Source of the DNA: CAZFLM01 sp964519955
Lineage (GTDB): Bacteria > Armatimonadota > Chthonomonadetes > Chthonomonadales > CAJBBX01
Assembly (NCBI GenBank): GCA_964519955.1
Contig: CAZFLM010000052.1
Span: forward strand, 1-49,631
Length of the DNA stretch: 49,631 nucleotides
Direction: 5' to 3'
A program made the position numbers and the translations under genes. How positions within the stretch are numbered: position 1 is the first letter of the stretch; every line of letters begins with the position of its first letter. Below are positions 7,893-15,710 of this stretch, in pieces. The notes below the pieces were generated by a model. It worked only from the letters and a program-made list of their open reading frames with translations, was not told the origin of the DNA and did not search any database.

Positions 7893-8077
7893 GATGGCAC
7901 CTCCGTGCGCTCTGGCTGTCAATCGAACGGTCTGAGTGCACTGCGCGGCGAACGCGCGCTCCACGCGAAGCCACCACCTATGCCCGCGTCGTTGCGCCGG
8001 CTCCGTCCTTGCGGACTTATCCCCGTTAGACGACGCTCCGCCGCAAATGGTTCCAGACTGCCGGACATCAACGGGCG

Positions 8078-8575
8078 CTAGCCTGGATGATCATTGTGCG
8101 CTCTGGTGGGATGGGCCTCCGTACCCGTCCGGTGCAACTCATGAGTAGGTCAGGCTAGCCTGAATGAGCATTGTGCGCTGTGGTGGGATGGGCCTCCGTG
8201 CCCGTCCGGCGCAACTCATGAGTAGGCCAGGCTAGCCTGAATAAACATTGTGCGCTGTGGTGGGATGGGCCTCCGTGCCCGTCCCGTGCAACTCATGAAN
8301 NNNNNNNNNNNNNNNNNNNNNNNNNNNNNNNNNNNNNNNNNNNNNNNNNNNNNNNNNNNNNNNNNNNNNNNNNNNNNNNNNNNNNNNNNNNNNNNNNNNG
8401 ATGGGCCTCCGTGCCCGTCCCGTGCAACTCATGAATTGGTCAGGCTAGCCTGAACGAACACTGTGCGCTGTGGTGGGATGGGCCTCCGTGCCCGTCCCGT
8501 GCAACTCATGAATTGGTCAGGCTAGCCTGAATGAACATTGTGCGCTGTGGTGGGATGGGCCTCCGTGCCCGTCCA
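8078..8575. repeat. 77-bp tandem array with terminal inverted repeats, interrupted by an N gap
   Basis: Near-identical 77-bp units start with GCTAGCCTG at 8077, 8154, 8231, 8444 and 8521. Each unit opens with CTAGCCTG and closes with CAGGCTAG, so unit junctions form the 12-bp palindrome CAGGCTAGCCTG. The centre is a GC hairpin (GGATGGGC, 6-nt loop, GCCCGTCC). At least five units plus a partial last one are visible; the true number is hidden by the gap at 8300-8399. The array fills most of the 7893-8777 intergenic region. Confidence 0.9.
8300..8399. other. Assembly gap (100 N)
   Basis: Exactly 100 unknown bases inside the 77-bp array, so the length is a scaffold placeholder. The flanking phase (213 bp between the units starting at 8231 and 8444) is not a multiple of 77, confirming that the gap size is not real. 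Confidence 0.97.
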
Positions 8576-8777
8576 ACTCGGCTCCTGAGTTGGCGAAGCC
8601 AGCCTCCTCCGACCACCAGTGAACCTTGGTGGCGCTCACGTCGTCCATTATCCTGACCGTCACGGGAACAATTCCCGCGCGTTTCCAGTCTTCTGTATTG
8701 CTGATCGTCGTGCGGCAGTCAGTCAACGCGCCATCATCGAGCAACCGACCGCTATCCCGCGAAGGGGCACCCCCCAC

Positions 8778-9080
8778 ATGGCCGGCAACGGGACGGCTCC
8801 ATGCCCACATTGCAGAGCCGAGAACCTGGCTCACCGCCGCGAGTGCTGGCGGTGCAAACGCACCTTGCCCACCTCGTTCGCGCTCGACGCCCGCAGGCGA
8901 CCCGAGCCGACCATTGCCCCGCTGACGCCTCCCGCCCCCACCCGGGCAGAGATCGACGAGGCCCTCAGCCAGGCCGTCGTCATCTCCCAGGGCGATGGCC
9001 AGGAGGACCTGCCCTACGCGTCGGGCGGCTTCGGCAAGCGCCTCATCTGGATACTCCGTAAGCGGACCATGCACGGTTGA
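8778..9080 (+). CDS. Small zinc-ribbon protein
   Basis: This 100-aa protein has four cysteines arranged CPHC-X10-CWRC (residues 9-26), a zinc ribbon, followed by a Pro-rich linker and a short C-terminal region (ASGGFGKRLIWILRKRTMHG). No family is recognised. The ATG at 8778 is preceded at some distance by AAGGGG. Its stop overlaps the next start by 4 nt (TTGA), so it is the first gene of a translationally coupled series. It could be a regulatory or scaffold protein; no function can be assigned. Confidence 0.7.
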   Translation: MAGNGTAPCPHCRAENLAHRRECWRCKRTLPTSFALDARRRPEPTIAPLTPPAPTRAEIDEALSQAVVISQGDGQEDLPYASGGFGKRLIWILRKRTMHG

Positions 9081-9817
9081 GTGCGCACTTCACCATCCTC
9101 CACACCAACGACCTGCACAACAGGCTTCAGCCCGACCAAGCGGCCCGCCTGAAGGCTCTGCGCTCCTCATTTGGCGCATCCGGCCTGCTGCTCGACGCAG
9201 GCGACGCCATCTCCGCCGGCAACGTGACGTACCACCCCGGCGGCGAGCCCATCCTCGACACGATGTCCGATGCCGGCTTCGACGCCATGGTCGTCGGCAA
9301 CCGCGAGTTCCACGTGTCGCAGGCCGGCTTCTGCGCCAAGCTCAACCGCGCACGCTACCCGGTCCTCTGCGCCAATGTCCGCCCCCGCGCCGCGGACGCC
9401 CAGATGCCCGTCGTCACGCACACCGTCTTCACCTCGCCCGAGGGGCGCCGCATCGGCGTCTTCGGCGTCACCGTGCCGATGGTCACCGAGCGCATGGCCG
9501 TCCGCCTGCTCTCCGCGTACGTGTTCGACGATCCCGTCCCCGTCGCCGCCGCGATGGCCGAGCAGCTCCGCCCGGAGTGCGACCTCCTGGTCTGCCTCAG
9601 CCACGCGGGCGTGCCCACCGACGAGCGCATCGCCCAGGCCGCCCCAGCGATCGACCTTATCGTCGGCGGCCACACGCACACGCTGCTGCCCCATGGCCAA
9701 CGCGTCGGCGACACGCTGATCGTGCAGACCGGCTGTCACGCGAAGCTCCTCGGCGTGGTCCGTGCCGAGTGGACGGAGGGGAGAGCCCGCCTCGTGGCGA
9801 ATGTCCAGGAGCTATGA
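9077..9817 (+). CDS. Metallophosphatase, 5'-nucleotidase/UshA-like catalytic domain
   Basis: This 246-aa protein contains the calcineurin-like metallophosphoesterase core of the UshA/CpdB group: HTNDLHNRL (Asp12, His14), LLLDAGDA, CLSHAGVPTD and GGHTHTLLP. The normally invariant GNHE/GNHD motif reads VGNREFH, with Arg76 where the catalytic His should be; His79 three residues later might substitute. The C-terminal 5'-nucleotidase specificity domain and a signal peptide are absent, so it is a minimal, probably cytoplasmic enzyme. The start must be the TTG at 9077, which overlaps the preceding stop; the stop overlaps the next ATG (ATGA). Substrate unknown. Confidence 0.85.
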   Translation: MSAHFTILHTNDLHNRLQPDQAARLKALRSSFGASGLLLDAGDAISAGNVTYHPGGEPILDTMSDAGFDAMVVGNREFHVSQAGFCAKLNRARYPVLCANVRPRAADAQMPVVTHTVFTSPEGRRIGVFGVTVPMVTERMAVRLLSAYVFDDPVPVAAAMAEQLRPECDLLVCLSHAGVPTDERIAQAAPAIDLIVGGHTHTLLPHGQRVGDTLIVQTGCHAKLLGVVRAEWTEGRARLVANVQEL

Positions 9818-11826
9818 CCGCCCTCCTACTCCTACTCCTGGCTCTCGCCCTGGCCGCCGGCATCGGCCGCCGCATCCTGATGCTCACTGGCGCCGCTCCG
9901 CAGTCCCGGGCGGAGCGCTGGCTCTACTCCGTCGCGCTCGGCCTGGCAGTCCTGGCCTACGCGGTGCTGCCCCTGGGGCTCCTCAGCCTGCTCCGCCCTG
10001 CGCCTGTGGGCATAGCCTACGCTCTCCTGGCGGCCATCTGCTGGCAGGGCTTCCGCGACTCGGCACGCGATCTGCCGCCCGTCGCCCGCCCCGCCCGCGT
10101 AGACCCCTGGGCCATCGCGACGGGATGCCTGCTCGCGGCCATCGCCTTCATCGCCATCATCGATGCCTTCGTTCCGCCAGCCGCCCACGAGTGGGATGCC
10201 CTCTCCTACCACCTGGCCGCGCCCAAGGTCTTCCTGCAGCACGAGCGCATCGTGTTCCTGCCCACCCAGCACCACTCCAACTTCCCGTTCCTCATCCAGA
10301 TGCTGTTCACCGTGGGGCTGATGTGGCACGGCTACGCGCTCGCCGACCTCTTCCACCTGACCACCGCCGCGCTGACGATCGGCGGCCTGCTCGCCATCGG
10401 CACACGCCGCTCGGGTGCCGTCGCCGGACGCATCGCCGCCCTCGCCTTCGCCACTGCGCCCATCGTCGTGTGGGAGGCCGGCGCCGCGTACATCGACGTG
10501 GGCTTTACGCTCTACGTCTTCCTCGCCGTGGCCGCCGCGCTCGACTACCGCGACACGCGCGACCCGAAGTGGCTCGCCCTCGCAGGCGCCCTGATGGGCT
10601 GCGCGCTCGGCGTCAAGGCCCTCGCCCTGGTGCCCTGCGCCCTGGCCGGCCTGCTGCTGCTCCTGGACCGCATCCCCGTCAGGCACCTGGCGCGCTATGC
10701 CCTGGTCGCGGCGGTAGTCGGCTGCCCCTTCTACGTGAAGACGTGGATCGTCACCGGCAACCCGGTCTACCCGTTCGCCTACCGCGTCTTCGGCGGCATC
10801 TACTGGAACCAGCAGTTGGCCGACACCTACTCCGGCGCCCAGTCGGAGTTCGGCATGGGCTTGCAGACCCCGTCCATCTCCGAGGACATCGTCCACGCCT
10901 CGCCGAAGTACGGCCGCCTCGACATCGCCACGCGCATCCGCAGCCTCGTGCTGGCCCCGTTCGCCCTCGTGGCCCTGCCGCGCATCTTCTACGACGTCCA
11001 CGACCCGGGCACGTTCTCGCACCTGGGCTTCCTCTTCCTGGCGCTCCCCATCCTTGCCCTGCTGTGCCTCGGAACGCTGCCCCCGGCTTGGCGCTGGACC
11101 GGCGCCCTGGCCTTGTTGTGGTACGCCTCCTGGGCGGAGTCCATGCAATACGTGCGCTACCTGATCCCGGTCACGCCGCTGCTGGCCCTCGTCGGCGCCG
11201 ATGCCGCCACGCGCCTCGGCCGCCCGGTCAAGGTCGCAGCGTGCTGCGCCGTGGCGCTCCAGGCCGCCCTCGCGCTCGCCTACTTCGGCTCCAGGCTGCC
11301 TGCCGACGAAGATGGCCGCGCGGGCCAGTGGGCGGTCGCCACCAACGCGGAGACGCGCGAGGACTTCCTCACGCGCAGGCTCAACTCATACGCGGCGATC
11401 CAGTGGATCAACGCCAACACGCCCCGCGACGCCGGTGTGGTGCTCTACGAGGAGCCGAGGGGCTTCTACCTCGATCGCCCGTACCTGTGGGGCAACCGCG
11501 GCCACTCGCTCTACATCGAGTACGATCGCATGCGCACCGGCCGCGACATGGCCGACTGGTTCCTGGCACACGGATGCCGGTACGCGCTCGTCAATCTCCA
11601 GTTCTCCACATACGCTGAGGTCAACAAGGCCCTGCGCGAGGCTGTGCAGAACGGCACGGCGCCCGAGCTGTTCCTCCAGTGGTACAATCCTCGCAGTAAG
11701 CAGCCCGGCGACGAGTCCTGGCGCTCCCTCATCGGCGACTGTGTCCTGAGCGGAGCCGCCCGAGTCGTACCCGAGGCCTCCGTCCGCGGCTGCGTCGTCC
11801 TGGAGTTCCTTCCGCCCTCGACGTAG
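9814..11826 (+). CDS. Polytopic membrane glycosyltransferase-like protein (GT39/ArnT-like)
   Basis: This 670-aa protein has an N-terminal half to two-thirds made of many transmembrane helices and a soluble C-terminal domain (from about residue 490). The first large loop contains AAHEWDALSYHLAAPK, resembling the acidic loop where dolichyl/undecaprenyl-phosphate-sugar-dependent transferases (PMT/ArnT, GT-C fold) bind their lipid-linked donor. Transfer of a sugar from a polyprenyl-phosphate carrier on the periplasmic side is therefore likely, but the acceptor is unknown. The start at 9814 overlaps the upstream stop (ATGA) with AGGAG just before it. The frame is open much further upstream but overlaps the two preceding genes. 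Confidence 0.75.
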   Translation: MTALLLLLLALALAAGIGRRILMLTGAAPQSRAERWLYSVALGLAVLAYAVLPLGLLSLLRPAPVGIAYALLAAICWQGFRDSARDLPPVARPARVDPWAIATGCLLAAIAFIAIIDAFVPPAAHEWDALSYHLAAPKVFLQHERIVFLPTQHHSNFPFLIQMLFTVGLMWHGYALADLFHLTTAALTIGGLLAIGTRRSGAVAGRIAALAFATAPIVVWEAGAAYIDVGFTLYVFLAVAAALDYRDTRDPKWLALAGALMGCALGVKALALVPCALAGLLLLLDRIPVRHLARYALVAAVVGCPFYVKTWIVTGNPVYPFAYRVFGGIYWNQQLADTYSGAQSEFGMGLQTPSISEDIVHASPKYGRLDIATRIRSLVLAPFALVALPRIFYDVHDPGTFSHLGFLFLALPILALLCLGTLPPAWRWTGALALLWYASWAESMQYVRYLIPVTPLLALVGADAATRLGRPVKVAACCAVALQAALALAYFGSRLPADEDGRAGQWAVATNAETREDFLTRRLNSYAAIQWINANTPRDAGVVLYEEPRGFYLDRPYLWGNRGHSLYIEYDRMRTGRDMADWFLAHGCRYALVNLQFSTYAEVNKALREAVQNGTAPELFLQWYNPRSKQPGDESWRSLIGDCVLSGAARVVPEASVRGCVVLEFLPPST

Positions 11827-11858
11827 GATGCCGCGGCATCGCAAGGGGTACCACCATA

Positions 11859-13280
11859 TTGGCTCGACGACGCAAGCGGCTCGAACCCGAGGTCCCCCCG
11901 CTGTCGCCGCTGCCGCCGCAGCCCGGCCCGCTCTCCACGGCCTGGCGCGTCGCAGCCGGCGTGCTCACCCTCGTCTACATCCTGCTGAGCATCGGCCACC
12001 TGCTCACCACGCCCGTCGCGCCCAACACCAACCTCAACTACACCAACGCCCCGGACGAAGCCGCGCACGCCATCTACGTGCAGGCCATCGCCGAGGGCGC
12101 ACGCCTGCCCATTCCGCCGCACACCGAGCGCGTCGGCGGCGCCGAGAGGCGCGTCGAGGATCCGCGGTTCCATACCTACGAGTGGCACCAGCCGCCGCTG
12201 TACTACCTGCTCGCCGCCCCGCTGTACGGCCTGGGCATCCACGCCCTGCGCGCCCTGGGCATCCTGCTCGGCGTGGCCGGCATCTGGGTCATCTTCCTGG
12301 GCGCCCGCCAGATGTTCCCGGAAGACCCGCCGCTCGCCGTGCTCGCCCTCGGATTCGCCGCGCTGCTGCCGATGCGCCACGCCATCACGGCCGCCGCCGG
12401 CAACGATCCCGCCACCGAGTTGGCCTTCTCGCTCACCGCCCTGGCATGTCTGGCCGTCCTGCGCCGAGGCCTCACGCCCAAGCGCGCCGCCTTGCTCGGC
12501 CTCTGCCTCGCGGCCGCCCTCCTCACGAAGGCCACCGCCCTCGTCCTGCTCCCGGTCGCCGCCCTCACGATCTGGCGCGCGCGCTCCGATGGCGAGTCCT
12601 CAGCCAGCGTCTCGCGCGGCGCGGGCATCGTGCTGGCGGTGCTCCTCGTCGGCACGGGCTGGTGGTTCACGCGCAACCTGACCCTCTTCGGCGAGTTCAC
12701 CCCGATGCGCGCGTTCAACCAGGAGTTCGCCAGCACCTCGCGCGCCACAGACTGGATCGGCAAGCCGCTCGCCGTCGACCCCTTCACCGGTGACCTGCGC
12801 GAAGGCCCCGAGATGTCACGCCTCGGATACCTGCAGCTCGTGGCGGCATGGACCGCGCGCACGTTCTTCGCCGCGTACACGCCACCCCGGAAGGCGTCGA
12901 TCGGCGTCCCGGCATTCCTGCCGCCGCAGCTCTACCTGCCCTACGCGCTCCTGGGCATCGCCGCCATCTATGGCCTCTGCCGCCAGCGCCCCAAGGACTG
13001 GAGCCCCGCCCAGCGCAGCGGCGCGCTCGTCCTGCTGGCGCTCCTGGCCCTCGTGGCAGGCGCGTTCGGTGCGTTCGTCTGGACGTACTTCCAGGCCACC
13101 GGCCGCTACCTCTACCCGGCGCTCCTGCCCATCTCGGTCGCCTGGGCGCTCGGCATCCGCCAGTCGGTTCCGCCCGCGCGCCGCGACGTGGTCTCGACCG
13201 GCGTGCTCCTGCTCCTGGCCGTCCTGGCAGCCGGCTTCCTCTTCGCGGCGGTCATCCCCGCCTACTCGGCCGTCCAATGA
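11859..13280 (+). CDS. Polytopic membrane protein, PMT-family glycosyltransferase-like (GT-C)
   Basis: This 473-aa membrane protein has a cytoplasmic basic N-terminus, about 10-11 hydrophobic segments, and a first periplasmic loop with NAPDEAAHAIYVQ. That DE pair is a hallmark of PMT-type glycosyltransferases. A second loop carries EWHQPPLYYLL, again typical of the family. It probably works with or in parallel to the preceding GT-C protein. The start is the TTG at 11859 (AAGGGG about 10 nt upstream); no better in-frame codon exists nearby. The stop overlaps tsaE by 4 nt (ATGA). Confidence 0.75.
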   Translation: MARRRKRLEPEVPPLSPLPPQPGPLSTAWRVAAGVLTLVYILLSIGHLLTTPVAPNTNLNYTNAPDEAAHAIYVQAIAEGARLPIPPHTERVGGAERRVEDPRFHTYEWHQPPLYYLLAAPLYGLGIHALRALGILLGVAGIWVIFLGARQMFPEDPPLAVLALGFAALLPMRHAITAAAGNDPATELAFSLTALACLAVLRRGLTPKRAALLGLCLAAALLTKATALVLLPVAALTIWRARSDGESSASVSRGAGIVLAVLLVGTGWWFTRNLTLFGEFTPMRAFNQEFASTSRATDWIGKPLAVDPFTGDLREGPEMSRLGYLQLVAAWTARTFFAAYTPPRKASIGVPAFLPPQLYLPYALLGIAAIYGLCRQRPKDWSPAQRSGALVLLALLALVAGAFGAFVWTYFQATGRYLYPALLPISVAWALGIRQSVPPARRDVVSTGVLLLLAVLAAGFLFAAVIPAYSAVQ

Positions 13281-13747
13281 CGACGACCTTCCGCACCCGC
13301 AGCGCCGATCAGACGCGGTCACTGGGATGTTCCCTCGCCGCGGTCCTCGCGCCGGGCGCCGTCGTGCTGCTGCGCGGCCCGCTGGGTTCCGGCAAGACGA
13401 CCCTCGTCCAGGGCGTCGCGCAGGGCTGCGGCATCTCGGAGCCCGTGCTGAGCCCCACCTTCGCATTGGCCCACGAGTACCGCGGCGGCCGCGTCCCCCT
13501 GTTCCACCTCGACCTCTACCGCCTCGGCGGCCCGGACGAGGTGTGGGATGCCGGGCTGGCCGAGTACCTCGACGCGCCGGGCATCACGATCGTCGAGTGG
13601 CCGGAACGCCTGGGCGACGCGCTGCCTGCCGAGCGCATCGAGGTCAGCCTGGCGATCGGCGGCGAGGATGAGCGGGAGTTGGAGGTCGCGGCGCACGGGC
13701 CGGCGGCCGCCGAAGCCGTGGCCCGCCTCGAGGTGGCCGAATGCTGA
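13277..13747 (+). CDS. tsaE: tRNA threonylcarbamoyladenosine biosynthesis ATPase TsaE
   Basis: This 156-aa P-loop protein has Walker A GPLGSGKTT (Lys40) and the diagnostic SPTFALAHEY and HLDLYRL segments. TsaE is the ATPase that drives the TsaBDE complex making the t6A modification at position 37 of ANN-decoding tRNAs. Its ATG overlaps the stop of the membrane protein gene, and its end overlaps tsaB by 7 nt, the classic tsaE-tsaB pairing. The C-terminus after residue ~130 is a variable Ala/Glu-rich tail. Confidence 0.95.
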   Translation: MTTTFRTRSADQTRSLGCSLAAVLAPGAVVLLRGPLGSGKTTLVQGVAQGCGISEPVLSPTFALAHEYRGGRVPLFHLDLYRLGGPDEVWDAGLAEYLDAPGITIVEWPERLGDALPAERIEVSLAIGGEDERELEVAAHGPAAAEAVARLEVAEC

Positions 13748-14463
13748 TCCTCTCGATCGAGACAGCCGGGGAAGTCTGCAGCATCGCGGTAGTGGACGAC
13801 GGCGGCGTCGTGGCGGAGCGCGCCTTCCGCCATCGCATGCGCCTGCTGGAGCGCCTGGTGCCGGACACGCTGGCCGTGCTGGAGGACGCCGGTGCCGGCC
13901 TGGCCTCCGTCGACCTGTTCGCGGTCGGCATCGGCCCCGGCTCGTTCACGGGCGTGCGCGTGGGAGTGATGACGGCCAAATCGTGGGCCGACGTGTTCGC
14001 CAGGCCGATCGTTGGCGTGGACTCGCTCACCGCCGTCGCCGAGGAGCATGCGAGCGCGGGAGGAGTGGTGGTGCCGGTGGTTCGGGCGCGCCCGGGCCAG
14101 GTCTACGCCGCCGTGTACCGTGCCAAGGGCGCCGGCATCGTCCAGATCGGTGAGTCCGCCCTGAGCACGCCCGACGAAGTCGTGACCGCGGCGCGCGAAG
14201 CCGGTGCATCGCGGGTCACGGTCTGCGGCGACGGCCTCCGAACGTGCGGCCCAGCGATGCTCGAAGCCCTAGGGGCAGCCGGGATCGAGGCACAGCCCGG
14301 GCGCGCCGGCTCGCCCCGCGCATCCACCCTCGCACAAATCGCGGCGAAGCGCGCGGCCAACGGCCAGATCGACGACCCCGTAGCGCTAGCCCCCTGCTAC
14401 ATCGCCGCACCGGCCATCAAGGTGAAAGCGGTGCGCGACCCCTGGGCGCCGCAGCCGGTGTAG
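13741..14463 (+). CDS. tsaB: tRNA threonylcarbamoyladenosine biosynthesis protein TsaB
   Basis: This 240-aa ASKHA-fold protein starts MLILSIETAG and contains the signature GIGPGSFTGVRVG near residues 62-75. TsaB is the inactive paralogue that dimerises with TsaD and recruits TsaE in t6A synthesis. The neighbouring rimI and tsaD often seen after tsaB are missing here; lexA follows on the opposite strand. It is the last gene of the operon beginning at 8778. Confidence 0.95.
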   Translation: MLILSIETAGEVCSIAVVDDGGVVAERAFRHRMRLLERLVPDTLAVLEDAGAGLASVDLFAVGIGPGSFTGVRVGVMTAKSWADVFARPIVGVDSLTAVAEEHASAGGVVVPVVRARPGQVYAAVYRAKGAGIVQIGESALSTPDEVVTAAREAGASRVTVCGDGLRTCGPAMLEALGAAGIEAQPGRAGSPRASTLAQIAAKRAANGQIDDPVALAPCYIAAPAIKVKAVRDPWAPQPV

Positions 14464-14469
14464 CACGCC

Positions 14470-14490
14470 CCACTAGCCACTGACCACTGG
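14470..14490. repeat. Heptamer tandem repeat (CCACTNN)
   Basis: Three 7-mers in register (CCACTAG, CCACTGA, CCACTGG) directly after the tsaB stop. Confidence 0.55.
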
Positions 14491-14539
14491 GCCCGACCGC
14501 ATGGTGGGTGGCGCTCCGTCGCCACCGCACCACATTGGA

Positions 14540-15175
14540 TCAATGGATCGTCTGGTTGTAGTTCCGCACCAGGCCGATGACCCGCCCGATGATGCGGCTG
14601 TCCTCGCGGCGGATCTCGATCGGCTCGTATGCCGGGTTGGCCGCGATGAGCCGTGCGAAGCCGTTCTGGAACTGGATGCGCTTCACCGTCGCCTCATCCC
14701 CGAGCAGCACCGCAACCAGGTCCCCGTTCTCCGCGTTCGCCTGCGGCCGGATCACCACCAGGTCGCTCGGCATGATGTGCTCGCCGATCATCGAGTCGCC
14801 CTTGACGCGCAGAGCGAAGGCGCCCTCGATGTTGCGCACCATCTCCTGCGGCACCGGCACCAACTCCTCGATGTTCTCCGTGGCGGTAATCGGGATGCCG
14901 GCTGCGATGGTGCCCACGAGCGGCACGAACGAAGCGTTCCGCGATGGAGCGCTCGAACCCGTCTTCCCGATGATGGTGATGGATCTCGACGTGTTCGCGC
15001 GCTTGATGTACCCTTTGCGCTCCAGCGCGTCGAGGTGCACCGTCACGCCCCGAAGACTGGAGATGTTAAAGGCGTTGCCGATCTCACGGATGGAGGGTGG
15101 ATACCCCTTGTCCTCCACATAACCCAGGATCATCGCCAGGATGCGCTCTTGCTTGTCGGTAAGGCCCCGTGTCAT
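14540..15175 (-). CDS. lexA: SOS repressor LexA
   Basis: This 211-aa protein has a winged helix-turn-helix DNA-binding domain (residues 1-65; GYPPSIREIGNAF) and an S24 peptidase domain. The self-cleavage site is Ala92-Gly93 in VGTIAAGIPI, the nucleophile Ser128 lies in GDSMI, and the general base is Lys165 (ATVKR). RecA-stimulated self-cleavage would derepress the SOS regulon. AAGGAGAG lies 5 nt before the ATG. A consensus-like promoter starts about 100 nt upstream; no canonical Gram-negative (CTG-N10-CAG) or Bacillus-type SOS box is seen there. Confidence 0.96.
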   Translation of the reverse strand: MTRGLTDKQERILAMILGYVEDKGYPPSIREIGNAFNISSLRGVTVHLDALERKGYIKRANTSRSITIIGKTGSSAPSRNASFVPLVGTIAAGIPITATENIEELVPVPQEMVRNIEGAFALRVKGDSMIGEHIMPSDLVVIRPQANAENGDLVAVLLGDEATVKRIQFQNGFARLIAANPAYEPIEIRREDSRIIGRVIGLVRNYNQTIH

Positions 15176-15279
15176 CGGTGCTCTCCTTCGGCCGTTCCGG
15201 CGCCAGACTGGGCGACAGGGCGCCGCCCCACCCGGCCGAGTTCAGGGCACGCTCTATGTCGCTTTGGTACTGCGCCTCT

Positions 15280-15308
15280 AATATACAGGCACACTAGTCT
15301 ACTGTCAA
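15280..15308 (-). promoter_or_regulatory. lexA promoter
   Basis: On the minus strand TTGACA (15308-15303) and TATATT (15285-15280) are spaced 17 nt. The spacer contains a palindromic ACTAGT that could be part of an operator, though this is only a guess. Transcription would begin near 15273, leaving a leader of about 100 nt. Confidence 0.8.
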
Positions 15309-15619
15309 CCCCTTTGCAGCCAAAAAACGCGAACAAGAATCCACTCACGAGACTCCACGCACATACGAACCGCGGGGCGCCCCCGTCCCGCGGCTCATAG
15401 GCTGCGAGTCCAGGCCCACTCCCCGGGGGGCAGGACAAGCCGGACGTCACCGTGCCCGGGCCCGGTTGCATCGCAGTCGGTCCTGCGGCGGCCGCGTCGG
15501 CGATCCTCCGGGCGCGGCGCTCGCCGACGGAGCACCACGGCCGCCGCCTCCAGCCTCGAGGTCACCCTCGCGATGTGCGCCGAGCGCGCCCCAGTGCCCC
15601 CTCCTCGCCCCCTTCCGGC

Positions 15620-15649
15620 TTGACACGAACGGCAGCCCGGTGATACGAT
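15620..15649 (+). promoter_or_regulatory. Promoter for the TPR-galU genes
   Basis: TTGACA (15620-15625) and TACGAT (15644-15649) are 18 nt apart, about 60 nt before the TPR gene start. Together with the lexA promoter it accounts for the divergent 15176-15710 region, where no gene is visible. Confidence 0.7.
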
Positions 15650-15710
15650 TCCGCACGGTCGAGCCCGCGCGCACGCACAACGAGGCGCCTCACCCCGGGG
15701 GGACGAATCC

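Noticed and set aside
8563..8770. Minus-strand protein-like stretch (RAGIVPVTVRIMDDVSATKV and following residues)
   Set aside because: It may be the eroded end of an old gene, but it merges into the repeat array, has no start or binding site of its own, and overlaps the region before the zinc-ribbon gene.
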